Assembly (NCBI RefSeq): GCF_016756315.1
Contig: NZ_AP024235.1
Span: 2,976,001-3,040,000, forward strand
Reading direction: 5' to 3'
DNA length: 64,000 nt
Source of the DNA: Alteromonas sp. KC3
Lineage (GTDB): Bacteria; Pseudomonadota; Gammaproteobacteria; Enterobacterales; Alteromonadaceae
In this document: in pieces, positions 8,608-18,270 of the stretch
Position numbering within the stretch: the stretch's first letter is position 1
Layout: each line of letters starts with the position of its first letter
Made by a program: the position numbers and the translations under genes
The notes under the pieces: generated by a model
Seen by the model: only the letters and a program-made list of their open reading frames with translations
Database searches by the model: none
What the model was told of the DNA's origin: nothing

Positions 8608-10485
8608 ATGAGTTTAGATCTCCAACATTACCCAACGCTTGCGCTTGCGCAAACACCAGAAAAGCTGAGACAGCTGCCTCAAGACAAGCTGCGCGAGTTA
8701 GCTGATGAGTTGCGTGAATATTTACTTAATTGCGTAAGCCAAACAAGTGGCCATTTTGCCTCAGGCTTAGGTACAGTCGAATTAACGGTGGCGCTGCACT
8801 ACGTGTATAACACGCCATTCGACCGATTATTGTGGGATGTTGGGCACCAGGCCTACCCACACAAAATTCTCACCGGTCGTGCAGAGCGCATGAGCACAAT
8901 CCGTCAAAAAGATGGACTGCATCCCTTTCCATGGCCTCCAGAGAGCGATTATGACACCTTTGCAGTGGGTCATTCGTCTACCTCAATTAGTGCAGCCCTG
9001 GGAATGGCGGTTGCCGCGGAAAAAGAAGGCAAAGACCGCAAAGTAGTTGCCGTTATTGGCGATGGCGCTATGACAGCAGGTATGGCATTTGAAGCGCTGA
9101 ACCACGCTGGCGATATCAAAAAAGATATGGTTGTGGTGCTTAATGACAACGAAATGTCGATTTCTGAGAATGTAGGTGCATTAAATAGTCATTTGGCTAG
9201 ATTACTCACCGGTAATTTCTTTAACTCTATTCGTGATGGTGGCAAAAGGCTGCTAAGTAATGTGCCGCCTATTAAAGAGTTCGCCAGCCGTGCTGAAGAG
9301 CACTTAAAAGGCATGGTAGTACCTGGTACCATTTTTGAAGAATTAGGTTTTAACTATATCGGCCCAATTGACGGCCATGATGTTAACGCTGTTGTCGATA
9401 CCTTGCGCAATATGCGTAAATTTGAAGGCCCTCAGTTGCTGCATGTAGTAACTAAAAAAGGAAAAGGCTATGCCGTAGCCGAACAGGATCCTATCAAGTT
9501 TCATGCTGTGCCTAAATTCAACCCTGCTGATAATGCGCTTCCTAAATCAAAACCTTCAGCCCCTACCTATTCGGCTATTTTTGGTAAGTGGTTATGTGAT
9601 ATGGCAGCCCAAGATCCTAAGTTGATGGCTGTTACCCCCGCGATGCGCGAAGGCTCAGGAATGGTTGAGTTCTCGCAGCGATTCCCAGACCAATACTTTG
9701 ATGTTGCCATCGCAGAGCAGCACGCCGTCACGTTCGGTGCAGGATTAGCAAAAGATGGCATGAACGCGGTTGTAGCAATTTACTCTTCATTTTTACAACG
9801 CGCTTATGATCAGCTAATTCATGATGTCGCCATTCAAGATTTACCTGTGTTATTCGCGATTGATAGAGCGGGCATTGTTGGCGCTGATGGCCCAACCCAC
9901 CAGGGCGCATTTGATATCGCCTTTTTACGCTGTATCCCTAACATGGTGGTTATGGCCCCTGCGGACGAAAATGAATGCAGACAAATGCTCTATACAGGCC
10001 ACAAGCTTCAAAAACCAGCAGCGGTGCGTTATCCGCGTGGCGCTGGTATGGGCATTACACCAGATGAGGAAATGACAGCGCTTGAGATTGGTAAATCTCG
10101 TCTGATACGTTCATCAAGTGTGGATGATGGCAAGCGCGTCGCTATTTTAAATTTTGGTTGTTTATTACCTTATGCAATAGAAGCGGCTGAAGAATGCAAT
10201 GCCACGGTTATTGATATGCGCTTTGTGAAGCCGTTAGACGGCGAAGCTGTAATGAATGCGGCCAGTGAACACGATGCACTCATAACGCTAGAAGACGGCT
10301 GCATCATGGGTGGAGCGGGCAGCGCAGTACTGGAACATTTGCAACAAAACGGCGTATTGAAGCCAGTGAAGATGTTAGGGCTGCCTGATAGCTTTATTTT
10401 GCAAGGTACGCAGCAAGAAATGTATAACGTGCATGGTTTGGATACCAAGGGTATCGTTAGCGCAATACAGGAACTCACGAAATAA
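8608..10485 (+). CDS. dxs: 1-deoxy-D-xylulose-5-phosphate synthase
   Basis: Thiamine-diphosphate enzyme condensing pyruvate and glyceraldehyde 3-phosphate, the first step of the MEP isoprenoid pathway. At 625 residues it is full length (E. coli 620). [13 protein letters not shown] at the N-terminal domain and the ThDP/Mg motif [15 protein letters not shown]...NDN are clear, as is the transketolase-type central segment [13 protein letters not shown]. It ends the operon at a strong terminator. The upstream ribosome-binding site is weak, so expression may depend on coupling to ispA. Confidence 0.96.
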   Translation: MSLDLQHYPTLALAQTPEKLRQLPQDKLRELADELREYLLNCVSQTSGHFASGLGTVELTVALHYVYNTPFDRLLWDVGHQAYPHKILTGRAERMSTIRQKDGLHPFPWPPESDYDTFAVGHSSTSISAALGMAVAAEKEGKDRKVVAVIGDGAMTAGMAFEALNHAGDIKKDMVVVLNDNEMSISENVGALNSHLARLLTGNFFNSIRDGGKRLLSNVPPIKEFASRAEEHLKGMVVPGTIFEELGFNYIGPIDGHDVNAVVDTLRNMRKFEGPQLLHVVTKKGKGYAVAEQDPIKFHAVPKFNPADNALPKSKPSAPTYSAIFGKWLCDMAAQDPKLMAVTPAMREGSGMVEFSQRFPDQYFDVAIAEQHAVTFGAGLAKDGMNAVVAIYSSFLQRAYDQLIHDVAIQDLPVLFAIDRAGIVGADGPTHQGAFDIAFLRCIPNMVVMAPADENECRQMLYTGHKLQKPAAVRYPRGAGMGITPDEEMTALEIGKSRLIRSSSVDDGKRVAILNFGCLLPYAIEAAEECNATVIDMRFVKPLDGEAVMNAASEHDALITLEDGCIMGGAGSAVLEHLQQNGVLKPVKMLGLPDSFILQGTQQEMYNVHGLDTKGIVSAIQELTK

Positions 10486-10519
10486 AGCGAGTTCACTAAG
10501 TTCCTATTCAAGCATATAC

Positions 10520-10546
10520 AAAAAGCCCGCAAACGCGGGCTTTTTT
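10520..10546. terminator. Bidirectional rho-independent terminator
   Basis: AAAAGCCCGC (10521-10530), loop AAAC, GCGGGCTTTT (10535-10544), followed by more T residues and preceded by A residues. It terminates dxs and, on the other strand, pgpA. Confidence 0.88.
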
Positions 10547-10573
10547 ATATTAGGTAAGTGTGGGGTTACACGC

Positions 10574-11074
10574 TTATATAAACTGCAGTGACGCAGGCCA
10601 AAACCACATTAATAGATGTAAACATCCGCAAGCCATAGCACCAGCAATTAAATCGTCTAACATGATACCTGTACCGCCGTGTAAGCGTTTATCAATGATA
10701 CCTATTGGCCAAGGCTTTAAAATATCAAACAAACGAAATAAGACGAATCCAATCACTAAAGTAGACAGCGAGATTGGGACAAGCAGAAATGTCACAAACA
10801 TGCCCGCTATTTCATCCCACACGATAGAACCATGATCGTGCACTTGCATATCATCTGCAGTTTTGCCGCAAAGATATATACCAACAATAGAAAATATAAG
10901 TGTGAGCGCGACGAACGAAATAATCGATACATTGGCACATAAAACAAGCAAAGGGATTGCTGCTAATGAGCCAAACGTACCTGGCATAAAAGGCACTAGA
11001 CCACTACCAAAGCCAAGAGCCAGAAAATGTACCGGATTCTTCATACTGACTCTGGCGCGATACTCTGCTTGCAT
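10574..11074 (-). CDS. pgpA: Phosphatidylglycerophosphatase A
   Basis: A 166-residue inner-membrane phosphatase converting phosphatidylglycerol phosphate to phosphatidylglycerol. LALGFGSGLVPFMPGTFGSLAAIP near the N-terminus and QVHDHGSIVWDEIAGM in the middle are PgpA signatures, along with the C-terminal HGGTGIMLDDLIAG. Several hydrophobic helices are visible. It lies directly downstream of thiL, as in E. coli, where nusB-thiL-pgpA are also contiguous. Confidence 0.94.
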   Translation of the reverse strand: MQAEYRARVSMKNPVHFLALGFGSGLVPFMPGTFGSLAAIPLLVLCANVSIISFVALTLIFSIVGIYLCGKTADDMQVHDHGSIVWDEIAGMFVTFLLVPISLSTLVIGFVLFRLFDILKPWPIGIIDKRLHGGTGIMLDDLIAGAMACGCLHLLMWFWPASLQFI

Positions 11075-11122
11075 AGTGGTTTCTCTTATTTAGCGTAGTA
11101 CTTAAAGTTTACATTGTGCAGC

Positions 11123-12106
11123 CTAAAAGCTGTGCTCGTAACCTGAAGGATTGGTAGGCGTATATTTTACGTTGTCTTTAAGCAAACTAAGCGAACCAGA
11201 CTGCCCCGTTAACTGTCCAATACAAGTAGCCTTTACATTGGTACTCGCCAAAGATGTTTCAAGACTGCCACGCTGCTCTTCACCAACAGTAAAAATGAGC
11301 TCATAGTCATCGCCAGCCGATAATGCGTACTCAATGGCTTGCTCTGGTGAAACTGCACTAGTAAGTGCTCTGGATAACGGTAACCTGTCGACATGCACAT
11401 TTGCACCGCAATTTGACGCATTAAGAATATGGCCTAAATCAGAGATCAGCCCATCTGAGACATCAATGCACGATGTTGCAATACGGCGTATAGCTGTACC
11501 TACAGCCACACGTGGTGTGGGAAAGTAATGACGATTTATTAACACGTCTTTCGCTTCACCTGCCACTTCAATATTGTTCTGCAGAATATCCAGACCTGCA
11601 CCTGCATCACCCAAAGTTCCCGTTACATAAACCCAATCACCAGGCTTAGCACCACTTCGCGTTAACTCAGAGCCAGGTGGGATGAAGCCTTGGGCAGTAA
11701 TGGTCATTGCCATAGGCCCTTTAACGGTGTCACCACCAATTAACTGAACTGAGTAGTATTGAGTAAGCTCATGTAACCCACTGACAAAGTCGTCAAGCCA
11801 AGGCTCATTCACTTCAGGCAAAGACAACGACAAACTAATCCAAGCTGGCTCGGCGCCCATGGCAGCCAAATCACTTAAGTTTACGGCAACCGTTTTGTAA
11901 GCTACCGATTTGGCAGGTGCATCTTTTAAGAAGTGTACGCCAGCTACCAGTGTATCTGTGGTAACAGCGAGTTGTTGATTTTCTGGAACCGTTGTTACAG
12001 CACAATCATCACCAATACCAATAACAACATCTTTGCGTTTGTGGCCACTGTTTGAGAAATAGCGGCCGATAAGATCGAATTCTTTCACGATAATTTTTAA
12101 ACCCAT
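11123..12106 (-). CDS. thiL: Thiamine-monophosphate kinase
   Basis: A 327-residue AIR-synthase-superfamily kinase that phosphorylates thiamine monophosphate to thiamine diphosphate, the cofactor needed by Dxs in this window. The N-terminal FDLIGRYF, GIGDDCAV metal/nucleotide-binding motif, DTLVAGVHF, the AVNLSDLAAMGAEP loop and the later CIDVSDGLISDLGHI are all present. The start shown gives a short N-terminal extension over E. coli ThiL; an in-frame GTG six codons further in would match better. Genes nusB-thiL-pgpA are closely spaced. Confidence 0.94.
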   Translation of the reverse strand: MGLKIIVKEFDLIGRYFSNSGHKRKDVVIGIGDDCAVTTVPENQQLAVTTDTLVAGVHFLKDAPAKSVAYKTVAVNLSDLAAMGAEPAWISLSLSLPEVNEPWLDDFVSGLHELTQYYSVQLIGGDTVKGPMAMTITAQGFIPPGSELTRSGAKPGDWVYVTGTLGDAGAGLDILQNNIEVAGEAKDVLINRHYFPTPRVAVGTAIRRIATSCIDVSDGLISDLGHILNASNCGANVHVDRLPLSRALTSAVSPEQAIEYALSAGDDYELIFTVGEEQRGSLETSLASTNVKATCIGQLTGQSGSLSLLKDNVKYTPTNPSGYEHSF

Positions 12107-12136
12107 TTAGCGGCAATCCTTGCCGCCACGGTAAGG

Positions 12137-12559
12137 TTAGTCGCGCTCATCTTTGCGCAATGTGCGCACAGCTTTATCCAATGCGCCATTAATGAACTTA
12201 TGACTTTCTTCGGCACCAAAAGCCTTAGCAAGTTCAATCGCTTCATTAATAATTACGCGATAAGGCACATCGATGCGCTCTGTCAGCTCTAGTGTCGCAA
12301 TGCGAAGAATGGCTTTTTCAATAGCGTCCAGTTCTTCAGGCAAACGGCCTAAGTAAGGCTTGATTGTCGCATCAAGATTGCTTGCATTGTGTGCTACACC
12401 ACGCAACAAAGCTTGAAAATACGCCATATCCACCTTTTGCATGTCATTACTGGTTGCTAATGCCAGTTCAACTTGCTGGATATCGTTGTGACTCATTTGC
12501 CATGAATAGACGCCTTGTAGGGCTAATTCACGGGCTTTACGACGAGCTGAAACTTTCAC
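12137..12559 (-). CDS. nusB: Transcription antitermination factor NusB
   Basis: A 140-residue all-helical protein that binds boxA RNA with NusE (S10) and supports rRNA antitermination. N-terminal ARRKARELALQGVYSWQ and C-terminal DVPYRVIINEAIELAKAFGAEESHKFINGALDKAVR are characteristic. It follows ribH by 12 nt, the standard proteobacterial ribH-nusB order. Confidence 0.95.
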   Translation of the reverse strand: MKVSARRKARELALQGVYSWQMSHNDIQQVELALATSNDMQKVDMAYFQALLRGVAHNASNLDATIKPYLGRLPEELDAIEKAILRIATLELTERIDVPYRVIINEAIELAKAFGAEESHKFINGALDKAVRTLRKDERD

Positions 12560-12571
12560 TTAATGTTTACC

Positions 12572-13045
12572 TTAAAGCTTTTCAACAGCATCGATTACGT
12601 TAACCATTTCAAGCGCGCCTAGTGCAGCTTCTGCACCTTTGTTACCCGCTTTGGTCCCTGAACGTTCGATTGCTTGTTCAATTGAATCTGTTGTAATCAC
12701 GCCAAATGATACTGGCACACCGTACTCTAGTGATACTTGCGCAAGACCTTTATTACATTCGCCAGCAACAAAATCGAAATGCGGCGTGCCGCCTCGAATA
12801 ACTGCACCTAGCGCGATGATGGCATCAAATGACTTTTTCTCGGCGAGCTTCTTAGCCACTACAGGTAACTCGTAAGCACCAGGTACACGTACTAGCGTGA
12901 TATCATCATCACTTACTTCACCGTGACGCTCTAGCGTGTCTAATGCACCTTCTAGTAAGCTTTCTACAACAAAGCTATTAAAGCGTGATACTACGATAGC
13001 AAACTTCTTACCGGTTGCTCTGATATTACCTTCAATTACCTGCAT
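12572..13045 (-). CDS. ribH: 6,7-dimethyl-8-ribityllumazine synthase
   Basis: A 157-residue lumazine synthase that condenses 5-amino-6-ribitylaminouracil with 3,4-dihydroxy-2-butanone 4-phosphate. [31 protein letters not shown] and [16 protein letters not shown] (substrate and catalytic His region) are present. I chose the ATG at 13045: it is preceded by GAGGAATGAAACC and gives the usual length; the longer frame would start at a TTG without support. A large palindromic element lies between this gene and ribB. Confidence 0.95.
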   Translation of the reverse strand: MQVIEGNIRATGKKFAIVVSRFNSFVVESLLEGALDTLERHGEVSDDDITLVRVPGAYELPVVAKKLAEKKSFDAIIALGAVIRGGTPHFDFVAGECNKGLAQVSLEYGVPVSFGVITTDSIEQAIERSGTKAGNKGAEAALGALEMVNVIDAVEKL

Positions 13046-13159
13046 GGTTTCATTCCTCGAGAAAAAACGGCGCGAAGTATACCACAACTACGCCCAAACT
13101 AAATCGATTGTTTATTTAACTTTAACTATTCATCAAGTACTAGCTGCGCGCACTTTGGT

Positions 13160-13263
13160 GTGGAGGGGGCATGTCCATCGCAAACCCTCCACCGCATGGA
13201 TGCGGTGGCGGAGCGTACATGGATGTATTCATTGCGTGTTTGCGATGGACATGCCCCCTCCAC
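13160..13263. repeat. 104-bp nested palindromic element between ribB and ribH
   Basis: A perfect 26-bp inverted repeat: 13160-13185 is the exact reverse complement of 13238-13263. Inside are two more hairpins: CTCCACCGCA (13187-13196) against TGCGGTGG (13201-13208), the second arm carried on to 13213 by CGGAG with one bulge, and TACAT-GGA-TGTA around 13215. As RNA on either strand it would fold into a long stem capped by two small hairpins. It has no long ORF, no rho-independent T-run, and no flanking duplication that I can see. The build resembles a REP/BIME-like or MITE-like interspersed element; no second copy is in this window. Confidence 0.8.
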
Positions 13264-13289
13264 GCTCTTAAATAGTGCGATCTGCGGTA

Positions 13290-14390
13290 CTAGTCGTGAA
13301 CGTACTCCACGACTTCAAGGCCATAACCTGACAAGGCGTGATATTTAATGGGTTTGCTCAACAAGCGCATTTTGTGCACGCCCATCGATGCTAGAATTTG
13401 GCTACCAACGCCGATAGTGCGTGATGAGCCTTGCCAGTCTGCACCAGTAGGACGCTCACCTCTATCTTCAGCTGCAAAGCGACGTACTTGATGTTCAATA
13501 TGTTCTTCCTTACCTAACAGTACCAACACACCGCCTTCTTCTGATATTTTGCGCATGCCATCAGCAAGCGTCATCGAGCGATGAATACCGCGGGTCGAGC
13601 CGAGAAGATCACTAAAGGTATTGTGAAGGTGAACACGTACTAACGTTGGCTCATCTTCTTTGATGTCACCTTTTTTCAATGCAAAATGCAGTTGGTTATC
13701 AATACTGTCTTTAAATGTGTGAAGTTCAAAGTCGCCATATTCGGTTGGCATATTACATTGTGCCACTTTCTCGATAGTGGTTTCGTTTAAGTTTCTATAT
13801 TCGATAAGATCGGCAATAGTACCAATTTTAAGATTGTGCTTTTCGGCGAACTTCTCCAGCTCAGGGCGGCGCGCCATGGTGCCATCTTCATTAAGAATTT
13901 CTACAATCACGCCTGCAGGCTCAAGCCCTGCCAATCGCGGTAAATCAACCCCAGCTTCAGTGTGGCCAGCGCGATTTAACACACCACCATCTTTGGCAAT
14001 AAGTGGGAAGATATGCCCAGGCTGAACAATGTCAGTAGCTTTAGCGTCTTTAGCAACCGCTGCAAGTATTGTCGTAGCGCGATCTGCCGCAGAAATACCA
14101 GTCGTTACCCCCGTAGCAGCTTCAATCGAAACCGTGAAATTAGTAGAAAACTGCGCTTCGTTTTTATCTACCATTAGCGGTAAATTCAGTGTTCGGCAGC
14201 GTTCTTGCGTCATTGGCAAACACACTAGGCCGCGTGCATGGGTAACCATGAAGTTTATGGCTTCAGGGGTGACATGCTCAGCCGCCATAATCAGATCGCC
14301 TTCATTTTCGCGATCTTCATCATCCATCAGAATAACCATCTTGCCCTGACGAATGTCTTCGATAATTTCTTGTGTAGTGTTAAATGCCAT
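13290..14390 (-). CDS. ribB: 3,4-dihydroxy-2-butanone 4-phosphate synthase with degenerate GTP cyclohydrolase II-like domain
   Basis: A 366-residue protein. Residues 1-205 form a complete DHBP synthase: [11 protein letters not shown] acidic substrate/metal loop and [17 protein letters not shown]. The C-terminal half has the GTP cyclohydrolase II fold ([30 protein letters not shown]) but the three zinc cysteines of RibA (in E. coli HSECLTGD...RCDC) are absent, and the RQEGRNIGL catalytic segment is replaced by [12 protein letters not shown]. It therefore should make DHBP but not open GTP; a true RibA is expected elsewhere. Databases often call such proteins RibBA. Confidence 0.9.
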   Translation of the reverse strand: MAFNTTQEIIEDIRQGKMVILMDDEDRENEGDLIMAAEHVTPEAINFMVTHARGLVCLPMTQERCRTLNLPLMVDKNEAQFSTNFTVSIEAATGVTTGISAADRATTILAAVAKDAKATDIVQPGHIFPLIAKDGGVLNRAGHTEAGVDLPRLAGLEPAGVIVEILNEDGTMARRPELEKFAEKHNLKIGTIADLIEYRNLNETTIEKVAQCNMPTEYGDFELHTFKDSIDNQLHFALKKGDIKEDEPTLVRVHLHNTFSDLLGSTRGIHRSMTLADGMRKISEEGGVLVLLGKEEHIEHQVRRFAAEDRGERPTGADWQGSSRTIGVGSQILASMGVHKMRLLSKPIKYHALSGYGLEVVEYVHD

Positions 14391-14410
14391 AATTTGTGCT
14401 TCTTGTAGGG

Positions 14411-15073
14411 TTATCTTTTTAAAAATCCGTTCTCGGCTAAAAATGCCATATCAATGCCTTTGCTTTTCGGTTCAGCCGCTTTGTCACCTAGCATTAACCG
14501 CTCTAAGTATCGTGCGATAACATCTACTTCAAGGTTAACTGCTGTACCGACTTTATACGTGCCCATAATCGTTTCTTTTAATGTATGTGGAATGATCCAC
14601 AACATAAATTCAGCGCCATTAACTTCATTAACCGTAAGGCTAATCCCATCAACGGTTATACTGCCCTTGTGCGCAATATACTTGGCAAGATCTTCGGGTG
14701 CTTTCACCCAAAATTCTATGTAGTCGGCGTGTTTAATGATTTGAGTTACTGTACCAACACCATCGACGTGACCAGAAACAATATGTCCACCAAATCTGTC
14801 AGTTGGACGCATTGCCTTTTCCAAATTAACAGTAGAACCCGATGAATAATGCGCAAACCCCGTCAATTTGATGGTTTCTGCTGAAACGTCTGCACAGTAG
14901 AAGTCTTTGCCCATATCTGTAACAGTTAGACACACACCGTTAGTGGCAATGCTGTCTCCAAGCGCCACATCAGACATGTCTAAGGTAGGTGACGATACAG
15001 TAAGGCGGATGTCATTTCCGCGGTTATCCAACTTCTGGATAGTGCCTAGCGCCTGAATAATTCCGGTAAACAT
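14411..15073 (-). CDS. ribE: Riboflavin synthase, alpha subunit
   Basis: A 220-residue enzyme dismutating two 6,7-dimethyl-8-ribityllumazines to riboflavin. It has the family's internal duplication: [10 protein letters not shown] with [14 protein letters not shown] in the first lumazine-binding repeat, and [13 protein letters not shown] with [16 protein letters not shown] in the second. A clear AGAGGAAA ribosome-binding site precedes the ATG. It lies between ribD and ribB in the riboflavin cluster. E. coli nomenclature for this gene is ribC; ribE is the more general symbol. Confidence 0.94.
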   Translation of the reverse strand: MFTGIIQALGTIQKLDNRGNDIRLTVSSPTLDMSDVALGDSIATNGVCLTVTDMGKDFYCADVSAETIKLTGFAHYSSGSTVNLEKAMRPTDRFGGHIVSGHVDGVGTVTQIIKHADYIEFWVKAPEDLAKYIAHKGSITVDGISLTVNEVNGAEFMLWIIPHTLKETIMGTYKVGTAVNLEVDVIARYLERLMLGDKAAEPKSKGIDMAFLAENGFLKR

Positions 15074-15093
15074 AGATTTCCTCTTAAGCGAAG

Positions 15094-16233
15094 TTAGCGT
15101 GTTGTGTTGCTAACATCTGGACGGAAGATAAGCTTAATATCGTTGCCCACCTGCCGATTTTCAATGAGCGTCAGTGAAATAGATTGATCAAGCGATGTAA
15201 AATCGGGCAAATTCACCATACTGATGCCTTTATCGCCTAATAATTTAGGCGCTTGATAACAAATAAGTTCATCAACTAAGCCTTTACTAAGTAATGCTCC
15301 AGCAAGTCCGGGCCCGGCTTCAACCCATACTTCATTGTATTGCTTGTCACCAAGCGCTTGCAAAAGCGCACTAAGATCAACTTTTCCCTCTTGCTCATCT
15401 ACGCAAATAAAGTGTTCACTGGCGGTATCTGGCTGGGCCTGTGTGGTAGCAATAAGTGTGGTGTGACCATCTTTCATCAGCTGGTAGTCTTGACCTAGCG
15501 CGTTCTTGCTATCCACGACTACTCGGGTAGGTTGCCTCACTTCCTCTAAAGGGTAATCTGTAAAGCCCGCTTCATTTACTCTTACCAATAGACTTGGATC
15601 GTCGGCTTTGACGGTACCAGAGCCTGTCAGTACCGCGCAGCTTTTTGCGCGATAATGTTGCACATCGCGTCTTGCCTCAGCCCCTGTGATCCATTGGCTA
15701 ACGCCATTGCTCAGCGCTATTTTACCATCCAAGCTAATGCCGAGTTTTACTCGAACAAAGGGTATACCCGTCAACATACGTTTGATAAAGCCAGGGTTCA
15801 GCGCTGCAGCTTCAGCAGCCATTACATCGCTAACCACTTCAATACCAGCATCTTGTAGAATGCGAATACCATTTCCACTTACATTAGGATTGGGGTCAGT
15901 CATCGCTATTACTACGCGTGCAACCTGCGCTTTCACTAGCGCTTCAGCACAAGGCGGTGTTCTACCAAAATGGCTGCAAGGCTCTAACGTGACATAAGCC
16001 GTAGCCCCTTTCGCGCCCTGCTTTCTTGAAAGCGCGGCTTCTCTTAATGCGTGAACTTCCGCATGAGGAGTACCGGCTTGAATATGGAAGCCTTCGCCAA
16101 TCAATTGATTACTTTCATCGACAATAACACAACCAACGCGAGGGTTAGGTGACGTGGTGTAAAGGCCTTTTTTGGCAAGTTGGATAGCTTTTGCCATCCA
16201 ATGATAGTCTCTATTTATAATAGCGTGGTCCAC
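15094..16233 (-). CDS. ribD: Bifunctional riboflavin deaminase/reductase
   Basis: A 379-residue fusion of pyrimidine deaminase (N-terminal half) and reductase (C-terminal half), steps two and three of riboflavin synthesis. The deaminase zinc site is visible as HAEVHAL and PCSHFGRTPPCAEALV; the reductase begins near VKLGISLDGKIAL and includes WVEAGPGLAGALL. The start used is a GTG at 16233; an ATG twelve codons further in is an alternative, since E. coli RibD begins close to either. The gene follows nrdR by 29 nt. Confidence 0.94.
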   Translation of the reverse strand: MDHAIINRDYHWMAKAIQLAKKGLYTTSPNPRVGCVIVDESNQLIGEGFHIQAGTPHAEVHALREAALSRKQGAKGATAYVTLEPCSHFGRTPPCAEALVKAQVARVVIAMTDPNPNVSGNGIRILQDAGIEVVSDVMAAEAAALNPGFIKRMLTGIPFVRVKLGISLDGKIALSNGVSQWITGAEARRDVQHYRAKSCAVLTGSGTVKADDPSLLVRVNEAGFTDYPLEEVRQPTRVVVDSKNALGQDYQLMKDGHTTLIATTQAQPDTASEHFICVDEQEGKVDLSALLQALGDKQYNEVWVEAGPGLAGALLSKGLVDELICYQAPKLLGDKGISMVNLPDFTSLDQSISLTLIENRQVGNDIKLIFRPDVSNTTR

Positions 16234-16262
16234 AATTTATCCTGTGATAAGCGGGTTTCGCC

Positions 16263-16712
16263 TCAGTCGCCCAATCGTGCTATTTCTTCTCCAAACTCTC
16301 TAATATCTTCGAAGGAGCGGTAGACCGATGCAAAGCGTACATAAGCAACTTTATCTAGCTCTTTAAGGGCTTTCATTATTAAGTTACCCAGCAGCTCACT
16401 TTCTACTTCTCGCTCACCTGTCGCGCGAAGCTCAGACTTAAGCGATAAAATACATTGCTCTACTTTTTCGGTACTGACGGGACGTTTTTCTAGCGCACGT
16501 TGTAGCCCAGCACGCAATTTATCTTCATTAAACGGCTCTCTAGAGCCATCGCGCTTGATTACGCGAGGCATAACCAATTCTGCGCTTTCAAATGTGGTAA
16601 AGCGTTCATGGCAAACGATGCATTCGCGACGTCTGCGCACTTGATGCCCTTCCGCTACAAGGCGAGAATCAATCACTTTGGTTTCTTGCGCGGAGCAGAA
16701 AGGGCAAAACAT
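16263..16712 (-). CDS. nrdR: Transcriptional repressor NrdR
   Basis: A 149-residue regulator of ribonucleotide reductase genes. The N-terminal zinc ribbon has CPFC and CIVC pairs with RRRREC between, followed by an ATP-cone domain starting at [16 protein letters not shown]. NrdR senses ATP/dATP and represses nrd operons. Its position just upstream of ribD and downstream of glyA is the standard gammaproteobacterial order. Confidence 0.96.
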   Translation of the reverse strand: MFCPFCSAQETKVIDSRLVAEGHQVRRRRECIVCHERFTTFESAELVMPRVIKRDGSREPFNEDKLRAGLQRALEKRPVSTEKVEQCILSLKSELRATGEREVESELLGNLIMKALKELDKVAYVRFASVYRSFEDIREFGEEIARLGD

Positions 16713-16728
16713 AAAATATCCTTAACAA

Positions 16729-16783
16729 TTGCGTACTTAGGTTCTCATCAGAGTTATCTCTGCATTACTACCAAAGTACGCAA
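16729..16783. repeat. Nested inverted repeat in the glyA-nrdR gap
   Basis: TTGCGTACTT (16729-16738) is the exact reverse complement of AAGTACGCAA (16774-16783); between them CAGAG-TTAT-CTCTG (16749-16762) forms a second hairpin. Read on the minus strand it lies after the glyA stop and before the nrdR ATG and has no U-tract. It may be an RNA processing or stability element rather than a terminator. Confidence 0.6.
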
Positions 16784-16799
16784 TAAAAGACAAACCTAT

Positions 16800-18056
16800 T
16801 TACTTGTAAACAGGGAATTGCGCGCAAAGCGCTACAACTTCGCCTTGCACACGCTTGATAACAGACTCATCGCCCATGTTGTCAAGGATGTCACAGATCC
16901 AGCTTGCAACTTGCTTTGCTTCTTCTTCTTTAAAGCCACGACGAGTAATTGCTGGACTACCGATACGCAGACCACTGGTTACAAACGGTGAACGCGGATC
17001 ATTTGGCACCGAGTTTTTATTAACCGTGATGTTCGCTGCACCTAATGCTGCATCAGCATCTTTACCTGTGATGTCTTTGTCAATGAGGTCGAGAAGGAAC
17101 AAGTGGTTATCAGTACCACCAGAAACAATCTTGTAACCACGCTCAATCATTACTGCAACCATGGCTTTCGCATTTGCAACAACCTGCTGCTGATACGCTT
17201 TGAACTCTGGCTGAAGTGCTTCTTTGAACGCCACCGCTTTAGCCGCAATAACGTGGCAAAGTGGACCGCCTTGGTTGCCTGGAAATACCGAGCTATTTAG
17301 CTTTTTGTAGATAGTCTCATCACCACAAGCAGAAAGGATCAAACCACTGCGAGGGCCTGCAAGGGTTTTATGAGTCGTCGTTGTCACTACATGCGCGTGA
17401 GGAAGCGGGTTAGGGTAAACACCAGCTGCAACTAGTCCAGCAACGTGGGCCATGTCAACTAATAGAAACGCGCCAACGCTGTCAGCAATTTCACGGAACT
17501 TAGCCCAATCTACAACGCCAGAATACGCAGAGAAACCACCAATAATCATTTTCGGTTTGTGCTCTTTCGCAAGCGCTTCTACTTGAGCGTAGTCAATTTC
17601 ACCCGTTTCTTTGTTTAGACCGTACTGAACCGCATTGTAGGTTTTACCAGAGAAGTTTACGTGAGAGCCGTGAGTAAGGTGGCCACCTTCAGATAAGCTC
17701 ATACCTAATACAGTATCGCCAGCATCTAGCAATGCCATAAATACCGCAGAGTTAGCTTGAGAACCTGCGTGTGGCTGTACATTTGCGTATTCCGCACCGA
17801 AAAGTTCTTTCGCACGATCGATTGCTAACTGCTCAACAACGTCAACGTGCTCACAACCACCGTAGTAGCGCTTGCCCGGGTAACCTTCTGCATACTTATT
17901 AGTAAGTTGTGAACCCTGCGCTTCCATCACGCGTGGGCTACAGTAGTTTTCAGAGGCAATTAGCTCAATATGATGTTCTTGACGCTCAACCTCTTTTGCC
18001 ATTGCATCGGCTAATTCTGGGTCAAAGTCAGCTATGTTCATTTCGCGAGAAAACAT
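16800..18056 (-). CDS. glyA: Serine hydroxymethyltransferase
   Basis: A 418-residue PLP enzyme interconverting serine and glycine with tetrahydrofolate, the main one-carbon source. [21 protein letters not shown] and [15 protein letters not shown] at the N-terminus, and the PLP lysine motif [16 protein letters not shown] are conserved. The start [15 protein letters not shown] aligns with E. coli GlyA and is preceded by AAGGAGCCCCC. I looked for a glycine riboswitch in the 214-nt upstream gap and saw none. Confidence 0.97.
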   Translation of the reverse strand: MFSREMNIADFDPELADAMAKEVERQEHHIELIASENYCSPRVMEAQGSQLTNKYAEGYPGKRYYGGCEHVDVVEQLAIDRAKELFGAEYANVQPHAGSQANSAVFMALLDAGDTVLGMSLSEGGHLTHGSHVNFSGKTYNAVQYGLNKETGEIDYAQVEALAKEHKPKMIIGGFSAYSGVVDWAKFREIADSVGAFLLVDMAHVAGLVAAGVYPNPLPHAHVVTTTTHKTLAGPRSGLILSACGDETIYKKLNSSVFPGNQGGPLCHVIAAKAVAFKEALQPEFKAYQQQVVANAKAMVAVMIERGYKIVSGGTDNHLFLLDLIDKDITGKDADAALGAANITVNKNSVPNDPRSPFVTSGLRIGSPAITRRGFKEEEAKQVASWICDILDNMGDESVIKRVQGEVVALCAQFPVYK

Positions 18057-18093
18057 GGGGGCTCCTTAACTGCGGTTTTAATGTGGCGTAAAA

Positions 18094-18151
18094 TAATACC
18101 AATCTGCATAAGTGACTGCGGTATTGCCAATAGCCTATGCAGGTTAGTATC
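18094..18151. repeat. Imperfect inverted repeat upstream of glyA
   Basis: The segments at 18094-18110 (AATACCAATCTGCATA type) and 18135-18151 (TATGCAGGTTAGTAT type) are near-complementary with a few mismatches, flanking AGTGACTGCGGTATTG. Similar AATACCAATCTGCATA-containing repeats are, to my recollection, common in Alteromonadales intergenic regions, but I cannot count copies here. Confidence 0.4.
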
Positions 18152-18233
18152 TGCGCCGATAGCTCAATTTGAGGCCATATTCTAGTCATTTTCAGCCTCG
18201 TGTATACCGCTTTATTACGAAATTAATACAAAT

Positions 18234-18262
18234 GGCGTAGGTTTAACGATATACCTACGCCG
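18234..18262 (-). terminator. Hairpin downstream of lpxD, possible terminator
   Basis: GGCGTAGGT and ACCTACGCC form a 9-bp stem just past the lpxD stop on the minus strand, followed by ATTTGTATTAATTT. The T-run is interrupted, so termination efficiency is uncertain. Confidence 0.45.
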
Positions 18263-18270
18263 ATATTCAA

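Noticed and set aside
13046-13289. FMN riboswitch in front of ribH
   Set aside because: The conserved RFN-element segments are not visible on either strand; the structure present is a simple nested palindrome, and it lies inside the gene cluster rather than before it.
18057-18270. Glycine riboswitch in front of glyA
   Set aside because: No tandem aptamer-like conserved segments were seen; only imperfect inverted repeats.
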